Shown: positions 35,497-45,092, counted from the first letter of the stretch. The stretch is DNA of 64,000 nucleotides from CAYQCH01 sp964415935 (GCA_964415935.1 CAYQCH010000001.1:50309-114308), one strand, 5' to 3'. The notes: a model not told the origin generated them from the letters alone. Translations and numbers: made by a program.

Positions 35497-35644
35497 AATC
35501 GCTCAAAATGATGTATGGAGGGTAGCAGGAAGATGCGGGAAAATCAACGTTGTATTACAATGCGCGAAGCCGTTTGCGGACGCGCGTCCCGCGGTATTCG
35601 GTCCATAGCGAGACCTCCCGCCATGAGGCGAAAGGAAAGTCGCG

Positions 35645-36052
35645 ATGTCATTTCGCAAAGCTACGATATTTACGGAACATACGCTCTTTGGGCGCATCAT
35701 GGAGAGTCAAAGGATCGGGCTGCTGCACAGCCATGCTGGCAGGCTGTTCCTGGCGCTCCAGCAGGTCGGCTTCGTGCGGCCTGAATGGCTACCTCAAATC
35801 ACGCCCGGCGCTTTGCCGCAGGTGGAGAAGTACCTGGACGGCAGGCACACGGAGTACAGCAGCACGGAAACGGCAAACCGCACCAGCCACCGCGTGGAAG
35901 GCCACATCTGCGCGGGAGACGATGACTCGGTTACGCTGACCGTGCGCTGGTACGGCGCAGGCGAAAAGGACCCGATGATGACGGTGGAATTCGCCATCGT
36001 GTTCACGGATCACGTCGTCATCAGGCATGTTCGGCATATCGGCATGCCGTAA
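35645..36052 (+). CDS. Orphan cassette protein 3, unknown function
   Basis: 135 residues of unknown family. The sequence reads as a small alpha/beta protein: IFTEHTLFGRIMESQRIGLL, then LPQVEKYLDGRHTEYSSTET, and strands SVTLTVRWYGAGE and MMTVEFAIVFTDHVVIRHV. No membrane helix. The ATG at 35645 is preceded by a purine-rich GGCGAAAGGAAAG and by G, not T. It is the only plus-strand gene among gatCA and ligA and is followed at once by a perfect terminator, so it looks inserted between housekeeping genes. The 148-base gap upstream holds no gene I can support. Confidence 0.7.
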   Translation: MSFRKATIFTEHTLFGRIMESQRIGLLHSHAGRLFLALQQVGFVRPEWLPQITPGALPQVEKYLDGRHTEYSSTETANRTSHRVEGHICAGDDDSVTLTVRWYGAGEKDPMMTVEFAIVFTDHVVIRHVRHIGMP

Positions 36053-36066
36053 GCCCGTGCCTTCTC

Positions 36067-36105
36067 GGAGGCGGCCCGCCCAGGGCCGCCTCCTTATTCT
36101 TTTTT
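36067..36105 (+). terminator. Terminator of orphan cassette gene 3
   Basis: GGAGGCGGCCC (36067-36077), loop GCCCA, GGGCCGCCTCC (36083-36093), then TTATTCTTTTTT. Confidence 0.92.
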
Positions 36106-36121
36106 AACGCCCCCTGTCGCG

Positions 36122-38158
36122 CTAGCGCTTTAACAACTGTTTGAATTCTTTTTCTCCCACAGTCTTTACGCCCAATTTTTTTGCCTTGTCCGCTTTTGAA
36201 CCAGCATTTTCCCCCACCACCACGAATGCCGTTTTGCCGCTGACGCTTTCCCCCACCTTGCCGCCCGCAGCTTTGATGGCCGCATGCGCCTCGTCGCGCG
36301 AGAACGATTCCAGCGTGCCCGTAACCACAACCGTTTGCCCGGTTAATGGCCCAGTTGCGGGCGCTTCTGGCATTTCCAGTTTGATGCCGATCCTGGCAAA
36401 TTTACTGAACAATTTTTTCGTTGACCTTTCTTTCATGAACGCAGCCACGTTCACGCCGATTTTTTCGCCGACGCCCTCGGCTCGGGAAATATCATCAGCG
36501 GTCATGCGGCTAAACTTGTCATAGACCTCCTGGACAGGAACAATGCTCTTCTTAAACGCCCGTGACAGATGCAGCGCCAATTTTTCCGCCGCGCCCGCGC
36601 CAAGCAAACGGATGCCCAGGCCGGTCAGGAACCGGTCCAACGGAATCGTCTTTCGCGACTGGATGGCGTCAATAATTTTTTGCGATTTTCTTTCTTTAAA
36701 ACCTTCCAGGCCCATCAAGTCCTGCGCCGTCAGGCTGTATAAATCAGCTTCGTCTTCAATCAGCCCCGCCGCAAACAAGTCTTCAATGATGCTGGGGCCG
36801 ATACCTTCAATATTTAACGATCCTTTGCTGACAAAATGCCGCACGCCGCGCTGGCGCTTGCCGAAACAATCGCGGTTGGTGCAGTAGTACGCCACTTCCC
36901 CGTCGCGCCGCTCGATGCCCGATCCGCAGGATGGGCAAACCTCCGGCATCTCATAGGGCCTGGCGCCTTTCGGCCGCAAATTCGTAAGCACGGACACTAC
37001 TTCAGGGATGATATCCCCGGCCTTCTGGATGATGACGGTGTCGCCCACGCGCACGTCCAGGCGCCGGATCTGGTCGATGTTATGCAAGGTGGCGCGCTTG
37101 ACCGTCGTTCCGGCTAACTGCACGGGCTTGAACTCGGCCGTGGGGGTTACGGCGCCAGTGCGGCCGACTTGCAGCGTTATACCCTCCACAACCGTCGTAG
37201 TCTGGGTGGCCGCAAACTTGAAGGCCACGGCCCAGCGCGGCGCCTTTCCGGTATACCCCAGCGCCTGCTGCCAGTCGCGGCGGTTGACTTTGACCACAAT
37301 GCCGTCAAACCAATAATCGATCGAGTCGCGCTTATCCTGCCATTTCTTCCAGAACGCTAAAACCTCGTCGACATTCTTGCAATGCGCATAGTGCGGGTTT
37401 GTCTTAAACCCAAGCTCCCGCAGCCGTTCCAGCTCGTGGATTTGCGTATCCACGGTTTCCCCTGCCGACAAGTCATATAAAAACGCGTCGAGATTGCGCG
37501 AGGCCGTAACCTTGGCGTCCAGCTGGCGGATGGATCCGGCCGCCACGTTGCGCGGATTGGCGTACAGCGGCTTGTCTTCTGCGGCCTGCCGTTTATTCAA
37601 CGCCTCAAACGCATGCCGGGACATCCAGACTTCTCCCTCCACGATGACGGAGGCAGGCTCGCGCAGCTGCAGCGGCACGCTTTCGATGGTACGCAAATTT
37701 TGCGTGACGTCTTCACCAACAACGCCGTCGCCGCGCGTGGCGCCGACTGTAAACCGCCCCTGTTGGTACGTAAGGACAATATGCAAGCCATCGATTTTCA
37801 ATTCAGCGCTGTAATCGACTTCGGGCGCATGAATTCCCTGCCTGGCCAACAGCTTTTTCACGCGCGCGTCAAAAGCGCGCATTTCTTCTTCATCGAATGC
37901 GTCGTTTAACGACCACTGCGTGACCTGGTGTTTGACTTTTTTAAACTTGTCCAGCGCCTTGCCGGCCACGCGCTGGCTGGGCGAATCTGGCGTAACCAGG
38001 TCCGGAAACTGAGACTCGATTTCCGCCAGTTCGTGCTTGAGGGAATCCAATGCCTCGTCGGAAATCTCCTGCCGGTTGAGAACATGGTACTGGTAACGGT
38101 GATGGTCGATTTCTTTGCGCAGCTTTGCCAGACGCTCCTGTGCTTCCTTTTTTGTCAT
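36122..38158 (-). CDS. ligA: NAD-dependent DNA ligase
   Basis: 678 residues, full length. It seals nicks in replication and repair using NAD+. The Ia domain (HHRYQYHVLNRQEISD) is followed by the adenylation domain with catalytic K121 in AELKIDG, GEDVTQNL and EGEVWMSR, then the OB fold. A Cys4 zinc finger (CPSCGSG, YYCTNRDC), helix-hairpin-helix repeats (SLNIEGIGPS, FKERKSQKI) and a C-terminal BRCT domain (LTGQTVVVTGTLESFSRDEA) complete it. It begins 13 bases after the last minor pilin gene, so it may be transcribed at the end of the pilus operon. Confidence 0.97.
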   Translation of the reverse strand: MTKKEAQERLAKLRKEIDHHRYQYHVLNRQEISDEALDSLKHELAEIESQFPDLVTPDSPSQRVAGKALDKFKKVKHQVTQWSLNDAFDEEEMRAFDARVKKLLARQGIHAPEVDYSAELKIDGLHIVLTYQQGRFTVGATRGDGVVGEDVTQNLRTIESVPLQLREPASVIVEGEVWMSRHAFEALNKRQAAEDKPLYANPRNVAAGSIRQLDAKVTASRNLDAFLYDLSAGETVDTQIHELERLRELGFKTNPHYAHCKNVDEVLAFWKKWQDKRDSIDYWFDGIVVKVNRRDWQQALGYTGKAPRWAVAFKFAATQTTTVVEGITLQVGRTGAVTPTAEFKPVQLAGTTVKRATLHNIDQIRRLDVRVGDTVIIQKAGDIIPEVVSVLTNLRPKGARPYEMPEVCPSCGSGIERRDGEVAYYCTNRDCFGKRQRGVRHFVSKGSLNIEGIGPSIIEDLFAAGLIEDEADLYSLTAQDLMGLEGFKERKSQKIIDAIQSRKTIPLDRFLTGLGIRLLGAGAAEKLALHLSRAFKKSIVPVQEVYDKFSRMTADDISRAEGVGEKIGVNVAAFMKERSTKKLFSKFARIGIKLEMPEAPATGPLTGQTVVVTGTLESFSRDEAHAAIKAAGGKVGESVSGKTAFVVVGENAGSKADKAKKLGVKTVGEKEFKQLLKR

Positions 38159-38171
38159 ACGTTATGCGGCA

Positions 38172-38882
38172 TTATCCCCACGGCGGCGCTGATGGAACGC
38201 GCAACTGTACAGCCTGACGCGCCCCCTGGTACTCGCCGGTCGAAAGAACCGTTACCGGAATTTCCACCTGTACCGGGTCGCCCGATCCGCCGTCATTCTG
38301 GAACATGGACACGATTAAATCCGTGATGGCTTCGTCATCGGCGGTTATCAGCACCTCGTATGCGCGCGAACTCACCGGCGTATTGATGACCACCGGATCG
38401 CAAGGCACGCCCGTGCAGACGAATTGCGCCGATGAAACGGATGTCAGGCTGCTGCCGTCCCATTCGGAAATGGCGACGGTCATGGTGGCGCCGCTGGTCC
38501 AGGTAATGGAAAACGACTCGACCCCGGCAGCCTGGTTGAGGTTTGCGGTGTTATAGATGTTTACCTCCCCGGCGGCGCCGGCAGGCAGAATGTCAAAAAT
38601 GAAACGGCGGTCCGTGCGCTTGGCTTCGCGCGTCCATGATCCCCCGCCGGACAAGCTGCCGCTGGGAGCAAGGACAGATGGGTCTTCGCCGAGTTTATAC
38701 ATACGATAGATGGCTTCTTCCGCCGCAGTCTCGCTTGCATACAGCGCTATGACGCCCTTGTCGGAAATAGTCGAAAGCCTGACCTCGCGAATGATGACCG
38801 TGCCCAATACCAATCCGGCCGCGACGATAATCGAGGTAATGACGAGGGAAAGCAACAAGAGAACGCCTTTTTCGTTTCGCAT
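38172..38882 (-). CDS. Minor pilin-like protein (PilX/GspK-like)
   Basis: 236 residues. A short charged N-terminus (MRNEKGVLLLLSLVITSII) enters a hydrophobic helix, with G6 at the prepilin peptidase position, then IIREVRLSTISDKGVIALYASETAAEEAIYR and a beta-rich globular domain. This is the layout of PilX-type proteins, which cap or prime pili. It is the last of four minor pilin genes before ligA. Confidence 0.8.
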   Translation of the reverse strand: MRNEKGVLLLLSLVITSIIVAAGLVLGTVIIREVRLSTISDKGVIALYASETAAEEAIYRMYKLGEDPSVLAPSGSLSGGGSWTREAKRTDRRFIFDILPAGAAGEVNIYNTANLNQAAGVESFSITWTSGATMTVAISEWDGSSLTSVSSAQFVCTGVPCDPVVINTPVSSRAYEVLITADDEAITDLIVSMFQNDGGSGDPVQVEIPVTVLSTGEYQGARQAVQLRVPSAPPWG

Positions 38883-38883
38883 A

Positions 38884-39477
38884 TTATCTCAAGAGTACGC
38901 GGCTGGAAACCGTCGTCTGTAAGAAGGTGGTGCCTTGGGCGGAGGCTTCCGATGAAGTCCCTTGCAAACCGATGGTGAAGGTCACATGAGGCTGTACGTC
39001 ATAGTCGTACACGCCCGGACTGCTTTGCGCAAGCGGGCTTTGCGGCGGGTCGACGTAAAACTGCACGCCTACCACGCGCACGCGTTCGGATGTCATGGGA
39101 CTGAACGTGATGCCTCCATCGCCGCTGATCTCCAGACAAGGCGTGCTCAGGGCCGATGGACAGACGGTATTGGCAAAATCCGCGTCGCTTTGGCGGATGA
39201 CGTAATTGACGCCGTCCTGGCCGATTAAATACAGCTCTGTCTCCGGTCGCAGCGCTTCGGGGATGTACGCCGCGTAATTGACTTCGCCGGAACGGATGCG
39301 GTCAATAAGCGTGGCCATCATGGAGCGCATGTCGCTTTGGATCGACTGGGTGGCTTCGGCGCGGCGCTGGGTGCGGTTATACGCCAAAAACAAATCGGCC
39401 ACGACTACGCTGACCGTGGCAAAAATGCTCACCGCCACCATCATTTCCGCCAATGTAAATCCTTTTGGCTGCTTCAT
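38884..39477 (-). CDS. Minor prepilin (PilW/GspJ-like)
   Basis: 197 residues. The type III signal MKQPKGFTLAEMMVAVSIFA has cleavage after G6 and E at +5, followed by the pilin helix (SVVVADLFLAYNRTQRRAE) and a globular domain with two nearby Cys (FANTVCPSAL, TPCLEIS) that could form a disulfide. The ATG follows the upstream gene's TAA by the three bases CGT. Confidence 0.85.
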   Translation of the reverse strand: MKQPKGFTLAEMMVAVSIFATVSVVVADLFLAYNRTQRRAEATQSIQSDMRSMMATLIDRIRSGEVNYAAYIPEALRPETELYLIGQDGVNYVIRQSDADFANTVCPSALSTPCLEISGDGGITFSPMTSERVRVVGVQFYVDPPQSPLAQSSPGVYDYDVQPHVTFTIGLQGTSSEASAQGTTFLQTTVSSRVLLR

Positions 39478-39480
39478 ACG

Positions 39481-39996
39481 TTATCTCCAGTCGTAAAAAA
39501 TACGCTCGGCCCGGACCTGCCGCACCTCGGAACGCTCGGTCCATTGCACCGTAGACACCACGCGAATTTCATCAGGCGCGCTCTGCTCCACAATCACCAG
39601 GCGGCGAAAGGCGCTGGCAATGCCCGGCAGCGGCGCGGTTGACTGCCTGTACAACCCGCCCTGTAAATACAGCTGCGTCGTATTGTCCGCAAAAGCGTTC
39701 GGGCTGAAGTCAAACGACCACCCGGCTACCGGGTCAAAAGCGGCGATGGCAGTATTGTCCGCGCCGCCGGACAGGCCTGTGTTAAACGGATTACCCGCCA
39801 GATAGTTGCTGTCGCGTATGGCCTGCGCCGCTTCAATGGCCTCCCAGGACAAATGCAATGCGATGAGCCGGTTCTGGCTGGTGCCGACCGAACGCAAACT
39901 GAACACCACCATGCTGATGGCACCCACCAGCCCGGTGATGATGACGGTCAGGGCAACAATGGTTTCGATAAGGCTTTGTCCTCGTTGCTGAATCAT
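39481..39996 (-). CDS. Minor prepilin (PilV-like)
   Basis: 171 residues. N-terminus MIQQRGQSLIETIVALTVII is a prepilin signal with G6 and E10, followed by a hydrophobic helix and SLRSVGTSQNRLIALHLSWEAIEAAQAIRD, typical of PilV/GspI proteins. The C-terminal domain is a small beta sheet (LVIVEQSAPDEIRVVSTVQW). Confidence 0.82.
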   Translation of the reverse strand: MIQQRGQSLIETIVALTVIITGLVGAISMVVFSLRSVGTSQNRLIALHLSWEAIEAAQAIRDSNYLAGNPFNTGLSGGADNTAIAAFDPVAGWSFDFSPNAFADNTTQLYLQGGLYRQSTAPLPGIASAFRRLVIVEQSAPDEIRVVSTVQWTERSEVRQVRAERIFYDWR

Positions 39997-39997
39997 A

Positions 39998-40516
39998 TCA
40001 ATAGGAAACTTGTGCGGATAATTGGTTGACCGTAATGGTTTTGGTGGACGACGTACCGCGCGCGCCCAGCGTAATGACTAGCGGCGCGGCGCCGGCGCAG
40101 ACATTGTCAAAGCAAATGGCACCGGCAGGCGGGCGGAACATGACATGCGCCGGACTGGTGGTGCTGATGCTGTTGATGGTTACGACGTCGCCGAGGGAAA
40201 CCTCGTCAATGACTTCTGCCGGCGCCTGCAGGGAAAAACTGCTGTTCTGGTCAGCAAACAACGTCACGCTGCATGGCGGTACGGCGCAGTTTGCTACGGC
40301 CACGCCATACCCGCCGGACGGCAGGCTGCCGGCGAACAACTGGCCCGACTGCGCCTGGACCTGTGCCTGGCGAAGCACGGAGGCAAGATTCGACGCCTGC
40401 AGGCGCAGCTGCGTGTCCGGGTTCGTGCCGCGAAAATTGGCCACGGCTGCAGCTGTGATCAATCCGATAATGGTGATGGCGATAAGCAACTCAACCAAGG
40501 TGAATGCAGGCTTCAT
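39998..40516 (-). CDS. Minor prepilin (GspH/FimT-like)
   Basis: 172 residues from the ATG at 40516. The signal MKPAFTLVELLIAITIIG has Ala instead of Gly before the cleavage site and E at +5. A helix (QLRLQASNLASVLRQAQVQAQ) and beta strands follow. GspH/FimT pseudopilins share this layout. The start overlaps the pilD stop as ATGA. Upstream in-frame codons lie inside pilD and are rejected. Confidence 0.82.
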   Translation of the reverse strand: MKPAFTLVELLIAITIIGLITAAAVANFRGTNPDTQLRLQASNLASVLRQAQVQAQSGQLFAGSLPSGGYGVAVANCAVPPCSVTLFADQNSSFSLQAPAEVIDEVSLGDVVTINSISTTSPAHVMFRPPAGAICFDNVCAGAAPLVITLGARGTSSTKTITVNQLSAQVSY

Positions 40517-41283
40517 AAAAATCCGAGATACCATTCCAATATATGTTGTCCCCAAAACAACGTGGACACAAGCCCGATGGAAAGGAACGTGCCAAAGGCA
40601 ATGGCATCCCCCATCTTGCGGCGCTTCGTCGCTAATAAAACGACGGCAAACACGGAGCCGATGACGTAAGAAAGGAACAGCGCCATCAGAATCATGGGCC
40701 ATCCGAACAACGCTCCCAACAGCGCTCCGTACCGTATGTCTCCCCCGCCGATCCAGGCCCCGGCGGAGATGGCGTATTGCAGCAGGAAAAATCCGGCGCC
40801 TATGGCCATGCCAATGAGCAGCGATGCCCAGGACATGCCCAACAACAAGGACGCAGCGGCAAAAACGATCATTGCCGGGATGGTAACGGTATCGGGTAAC
40901 AGCTGGTATTTGAAATCGTACACAAACAAAAACACGGCCACGGAAACGGCGGCCAGGTCGCGGAACAGCGCCACGGCATCCCAGGGCGAAGCAACAACCG
41001 GATGCGCGATAAACACCAGCACGTAGAGCGCGCCGACGGCGGCTTCAACCAGCGGGTACTGCCAGGAAATACTGTTACGGCAGGACCGGCACCGCCCGCG
41101 CAGGAAGAAAAAACTGGCTAAGGGCACCAGGTCAAACCAGGGCAGCGTAGCCTGGCAGGTACGGCACCTGGAACGGTCATTGGCGATTTTTTTCTGCCGC
41201 GCCAGGCGGTATTCAGCCGCATTGATAAAGCTGCCGACGCATGCGCCAAGGATAAACGACAGAAATACCTGCAACCAAAACAT
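40513..41283 (-). CDS. pilD: Prepilin peptidase / N-methyltransferase PilD
   Basis: A 256-residue polytopic membrane aspartic protease that cleaves prepilins. The N-terminal methylase-like domain has a zinc Cys4 (C40-RT-C43 and C65-RS-C68). The peptidase Asp residues are D123 (FVYDFKYQLLPD) and D182 (GGGDIRYG). It processes the five prepilins encoded beside it and overlaps the first minor pilin gene by 4 bases. Confidence 0.95.
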   Translation of the reverse strand: MFWLQVFLSFILGACVGSFINAAEYRLARQKKIANDRSRCRTCQATLPWFDLVPLASFFFLRGRCRSCRNSISWQYPLVEAAVGALYVLVFIAHPVVASPWDAVALFRDLAAVSVAVFLFVYDFKYQLLPDTVTIPAMIVFAAASLLLGMSWASLLIGMAIGAGFFLLQYAISAGAWIGGGDIRYGALLGALFGWPMILMALFLSYVIGSVFAVVLLATKRRKMGDAIAFGTFLSIGLVSTLFWGQHILEWYLGFL

Positions 41284-41303
41284 ATAGGTTCATTGTAGCA
41301 AAA

Positions 41304-41336
41304 AACACCAGCTTTCGACGAACGAAAGCGGGTGTT
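41304..41336 (-). terminator. Terminator after the major pilin gene
   Basis: AACACC and GCTTTCG pair with CGAAAGC and GGTGTT around a short loop; the minus strand continues TTTTTTGC. It probably sets a high pilA level relative to pilD and the minor pilins downstream. Confidence 0.85.
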
Positions 41337-41355
41337 TTACTATCACGATACCGGA

Positions 41356-41805
41356 TTAGCGAATGCCGGCCGGAGAAGCAGTCAGCGTGCCGGAGAGGCC
41401 GGACACGTTTCCTTCCAATTCGAAGGTAATGGTGTACGTCTGACCGTCGGAGAGGTAGTCGTATCCCGCGGTGGCCGGCGTGGTGAAGTTGGCCGGAACC
41501 TTGCCCATGTACACAGTGGCGCCAGGGGTCAACGCGGAGTCATTTTCAAAACCCGCGGACGTAAGCGCGTCGGAAGCGTCAGCGCCCAAAACCAGGGCCG
41601 GAGCGGCTTTGACCGGGTACGCGCCCTGGTCAGCAAAGTACAATTCCAACGCCGACTGGACCTGCTTGATGTCGGAAATACGGCGGGCGTCGCGCGCCTT
41701 GGAGCGGGCCGAACCCAATGAAACGACGGCTAAAGTAGAAAGCAAACCGATGATCGCGATGACCACCAGCAATTCGACGAGGGTGAAACCTTTTTGGTGT
41801 TGCAT
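41356..41805 (-). CDS. pilA: Type IV pilin (PilA/GspG-like), likely major pilin
   Basis: 149 residues. MQHQKGFTLVELLVVIAIIG is a classical prepilin signal with cleavage after G6 and E at +5. The helix continues through SARSKARDARRISDIKQVQSALELYF, followed by a small beta domain (VYMGKVPANFTTP, YTITFELEGNVSG). No Cys pair. It has its own likely promoter and terminator, which fits high expression of the major subunit. I use the ATG at 41805; one two codons upstream exists. Confidence 0.93.
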   Translation of the reverse strand: MQHQKGFTLVELLVVIAIIGLLSTLAVVSLGSARSKARDARRISDIKQVQSALELYFADQGAYPVKAAPALVLGADASDALTSAGFENDSALTPGATVYMGKVPANFTTPATAGYDYLSDGQTYTITFELEGNVSGLSGTLTASPAGIR

Positions 41806-41837
41806 ACCCACAAATGAGTAAATGAAATTATGTGATT

Positions 41838-41846
41838 ATGATAGCA
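41838..41846 (-). promoter_or_regulatory. Extended -10 promoter of pilA
   Basis: The minus strand reads TGC-TATCAT, an extended -10 element in the 52-base gap between pilC and pilA. No clear -35. The predicted leader is about 26 bases. Confidence 0.5.
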
Positions 41847-41857
41847 GAAACCCGCAA

Positions 41858-43063
41858 CTAGAGCGATGTTGATAACGTATACATGGGCAAAATGATGGCT
41901 GCGACCATGACGCCTACCGCCAAACCCATCACAACCATGACCAGCGGCTCGATTAATGTGACCAGATTTCGCACCAAATTGTCGATTTCGCGGCCATAAA
42001 AATCGGTCAATCTCTTGAGGATGTCGTCGATGCGACCGGTCTCCTCCCCCACGGAAAGCATTTGCGACATCATGTCCGGCACATGCGGGGTCCGAAGGAA
42101 TACGGTTGCCACGGAGTTGCCGTCGCGCACTTCCCGGATGGTCTCTTCAATGAGATCTTCATACACGCTGTTTCCGACGATGTCCTTTACGACGCCCAAA
42201 GCATCAGCAAGCGGCACTTTTCCCGCGCTGAGCGTGGATAAGCTCTGCGTGATACGGACCACGTAAATTTGCCGCGATAATTTGCCAAAAATGGGAACGT
42301 AAATCTTAAACCAGTCAAACCAGTATCGTACGAACTTGTACCGCAAGCTGAATACAAATCCGATGCCGGCGACAAACAGGAAAATAAGCAGCGCCCACCA
42401 GTATTTTTCCAAAAAGCTGCTCAGGGCAATAAGGATGCGCGTGGCCAGCGGCAGCTCCGTGTTGGCCTCCTTCAAAATATCGGTCATGCGCGGCACGACA
42501 TAGACCATCATCAAAAGGCCGACAGCGAACAACCCCGTTAAAATGAACGCGGGGTACATCATGGCGCTGCGGATTTTTGACTTGAGGTCGTAGTCCTTTT
42601 CCAGCTGGTCAGCCAGATAATTGAGCACGTCTGCCAGCTGGCCCGATGTTTCGCCCGACTTGATGATGCTGATGTAAAACTTGCTGAACAGCCGGGGATA
42701 CCGGCCAAAGGCCACGGACAGGCGCGCGCCGCCCTCCACTTCGTCGGCCACCTCGGAGACAATGCGCTTCAGCTTGGGGTTGCGCGTCTGCTTGACCAGA
42801 ATGTGCATCGCTTCCACCAGCGGCAGGCCGGCGTCGATCATAACGGCCAGCTGGCGCGACATGACCACCAGGTCCTTGGACGTGATCCGCTGCAAAAAGT
42901 CGAGGTTGGCCTGCCACGGAGCCACCCGCCGCTCCGTCACGCTGACCGGCTTCATGTCCTGATCGCGGACCAATGACAACGCGGCGGCTTCGTTTTCTGC
43001 CTCCACAATGCCGGTTATCAGCTCCCCGGCTTCATTTGTCGCTGAAAAATTGTAGTACGGCAT
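41858..43063 (-). CDS. pilC: Type IV pilus inner-membrane platform protein PilC
   Basis: 401 residues with two T2SSF repeats: LDFLQRITSKDLVVMSRQLA to KIRSAMMYPAFILTGLFAV, and FGKLSRQIYVVRITQSLSTL to NLVTLIEPLVMVVMGLAVG. Three transmembrane helices. PilC couples the ATPase to pilin extraction and polymerisation. It starts 3 bases after pilB stops. Confidence 0.95.
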   Translation of the reverse strand: MPYYNFSATNEAGELITGIVEAENEAAALSLVRDQDMKPVSVTERRVAPWQANLDFLQRITSKDLVVMSRQLAVMIDAGLPLVEAMHILVKQTRNPKLKRIVSEVADEVEGGARLSVAFGRYPRLFSKFYISIIKSGETSGQLADVLNYLADQLEKDYDLKSKIRSAMMYPAFILTGLFAVGLLMMVYVVPRMTDILKEANTELPLATRILIALSSFLEKYWWALLIFLFVAGIGFVFSLRYKFVRYWFDWFKIYVPIFGKLSRQIYVVRITQSLSTLSAGKVPLADALGVVKDIVGNSVYEDLIEETIREVRDGNSVATVFLRTPHVPDMMSQMLSVGEETGRIDDILKRLTDFYGREIDNLVRNLVTLIEPLVMVVMGLAVGVMVAAIILPMYTLSTSL

Positions 43064-43066
43064 AGG

Positions 43067-44806
43067 CTATTCCTGCATGACGCGCAGGACTTCATCAACG
43101 GTGGTAATCCCCTGCAAACAGCGCAGGAACCCGTCCTGTTGCATGCTGATCATGCCTTGTTTTTTGGCGGCTTCTTCCAGCTCGTACATCTTTGCGCCGT
43201 TTTCGATAATTTTCTTCATGTCATCGTCGATGATCACAACCTCGGAAATGGAGGTACGGCCGCGGTAGCCGCTGTCATTACAGCGCACGCATCCGTTTCC
43301 ACGGTAAAACACCAGCGGTTTTTTGGATGCCAGCTCCTTCGGCTTATACTCATCCGCCAATTCAGACAGCGTCGCGCGCACCTTTTGCTCGAGATCAGCC
43401 GGCAACGTAATGTCCACCTTGCAATGACTGCAAATTTTGCGGACCAGGCGCTGCGCGATGACGTTACTGAGGGTGGCCGCCAGCAAATACGGCTCGGCGC
43501 CCATATCAATGAGGCGTGGCATGGCACCCAAGGCGGTGTTGGTGTGCAGCGTGGAAAACATGATGTGGCCGGTCAGCGCGGCATGAATGGATAATTCGGC
43601 GGTTTCACGGTCACGGATTTCACCCACCATCATGATATCGGGGTCCTGGCGCAAAATGGCGCGCAAACCGGAGGCGAACGTATACCCCACTTCGGCGTTG
43701 ACCTGGCTTTGATTGATGCCTGGAATGTAGAATTCGGCCGGATCTTCCAGCGTCACGATGTTGGAGGTGTTGTCATTGAGAATATTCAACACGGAATACA
43801 GCGTGGTGGACTTACCGGCGCCGGTGGGACCAGTAACCAGAAACATGCCATGCGACCGGTTCATGCTTTCTTCAATGAGCTTGATGTTTTTTTCGCTGTA
43901 CCCGAGATCCTTCAGCGTAGGAACCTTGCCTGATGTGTCGAGCACGCGCATCACCACTTTCTCGTTTTTCACCAGCGGCAGCGTGGAAACGCGCAAATCG
44001 ACTTCGGCCTTGCCGATCTTTTGCCGGATGCGTCCGTCCTGCGGCTTGCGGGTTTCATCAAGTTTCAAGTCGGCCAGCACTTTAATACGGGTGACAAAGG
44101 AAGAATGGAGATAGATGGGCAAAGATAATGAATCATGCATGATGCCGTCAATGCGGAACCGCACGCGGCTGGATTCTTCCGACGGTTCAATGTGAATGTC
44201 GGATGCGCGCGAGTCGATGGCATGCTTGATGATGAGCGAAACGATTTTTGATACCGGCGCGCGCTTGATGACTTCCTGCAAATCGCCCTGGACTTCCAGG
44301 TCTTCGCCTTCTTTTTCCTCCTCAGCAAACCGTTCTTTGGCCAGATCCAACACCTTGCCGACCTCTTCCCCGATGGCGCTGTAGTTCTTGATGACGTTGC
44401 GGAAGTTGGTGGGAGAAATGATGAAATAATACGGCCGCATGCCCTTCTCCTTCATGAGAAACTCCACCGCTTCCAATGCCTTAAAATTACGCGGGTCTAC
44501 AATGCCCACATTCACCTCTTCGGCAGATTTTTGAAACGCAACCACCTGATAATGCTGCGCGGTCTCTTCCGGAATGAAACGCAACACTTCCTGGTCGATG
44601 GCCTTGCCCGTCAGGTCTACGTACGGGATTTTGTACAATCGTCCGCGCGCCTCCGTGAAGGTTTCTTCCGGCACCAGCGGGTTGACCACTAAATAGTCCT
44701 CCACCGGCTGTTGTGCTTCCAACGCCGACTTCTGAAGGGCCTCCGCCTTCTCTTCGTTGATGGCGCCCTGCTGGATCAAAATTTGCAACAATTCATCTTG
44801 CACCAT
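43067..44806 (-). CDS. pilB: Type IV pilus extension ATPase PilB
   Basis: A 579-residue hexameric ATPase. N-terminal MshEN domain (ELLQILIQQGAINEEKAEAL), then the N2 domain, Walker A GPTGAGKST (near residue 325), the Asp box and Walker B around DPDIMMVGEIRDRETAEL, the His box (GHIMFSTLHTN) and a Cys4 zinc site (CSHCK, CVRCNDSGYRGR). The upstream in-frame ATG overlaps the previous gene; I use MVQDEL at 44806, five bases after that gene's stop. No PilT retraction ATPase is seen in the window. Confidence 0.96.
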   Translation of the reverse strand: MVQDELLQILIQQGAINEEKAEALQKSALEAQQPVEDYLVVNPLVPEETFTEARGRLYKIPYVDLTGKAIDQEVLRFIPEETAQHYQVVAFQKSAEEVNVGIVDPRNFKALEAVEFLMKEKGMRPYYFIISPTNFRNVIKNYSAIGEEVGKVLDLAKERFAEEEKEGEDLEVQGDLQEVIKRAPVSKIVSLIIKHAIDSRASDIHIEPSEESSRVRFRIDGIMHDSLSLPIYLHSSFVTRIKVLADLKLDETRKPQDGRIRQKIGKAEVDLRVSTLPLVKNEKVVMRVLDTSGKVPTLKDLGYSEKNIKLIEESMNRSHGMFLVTGPTGAGKSTTLYSVLNILNDNTSNIVTLEDPAEFYIPGINQSQVNAEVGYTFASGLRAILRQDPDIMMVGEIRDRETAELSIHAALTGHIMFSTLHTNTALGAMPRLIDMGAEPYLLAATLSNVIAQRLVRKICSHCKVDITLPADLEQKVRATLSELADEYKPKELASKKPLVFYRGNGCVRCNDSGYRGRTSISEVVIIDDDMKKIIENGAKMYELEEAAKKQGMISMQQDGFLRCLQGITTVDEVLRVMQE

Positions 44807-44810
44807 AGGC

Positions 44811-45092
44811 CTAAAAAGCAAGGAATGGATTAGCGTTGCGACCACGATCTGTCACCTGCACGTCGGGAGAACCGTAGGTGCGAAGCGACTGCAGCCGGAC
44901 ATCCTCCAGCACGCTGGTGTCAAAATTGGAGGAAACAGCGGCGCGCGGCAATTGCGCGGTGACGCCGCCTTCAATGGATGGCTCCGACACGAACGTGCGG
45001 TAAAACACCACGCCGGTCACAGCCATCACAAGCCCGAGCACGATGAGCAAGGGCGTCTGGCTTTTGGATTTGACTTGCTTTTGGATCAACAT
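44811..45092 (-). CDS. Small single-pass protein of the pilus operon
   Basis: 93 residues with one helix (TPLLIVLGLVMAVTGVVFYRTF) and a short ectodomain ending NANPFLAF. Position after pilO and before pilB is where PilP is found in other operons, but PilP is larger and binds the secretin, which is absent here. I infer an assembly-platform accessory protein. The final motif RNANPF resembles the NPF ending of other small pilus-operon proteins. Confidence 0.75.
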   Translation of the reverse strand: MLIQKQVKSKSQTPLLIVLGLVMAVTGVVFYRTFVSEPSIEGGVTAQLPRAAVSSNFDTSVLEDVRLQSLRTYGSPDVQVTDRGRNANPFLAF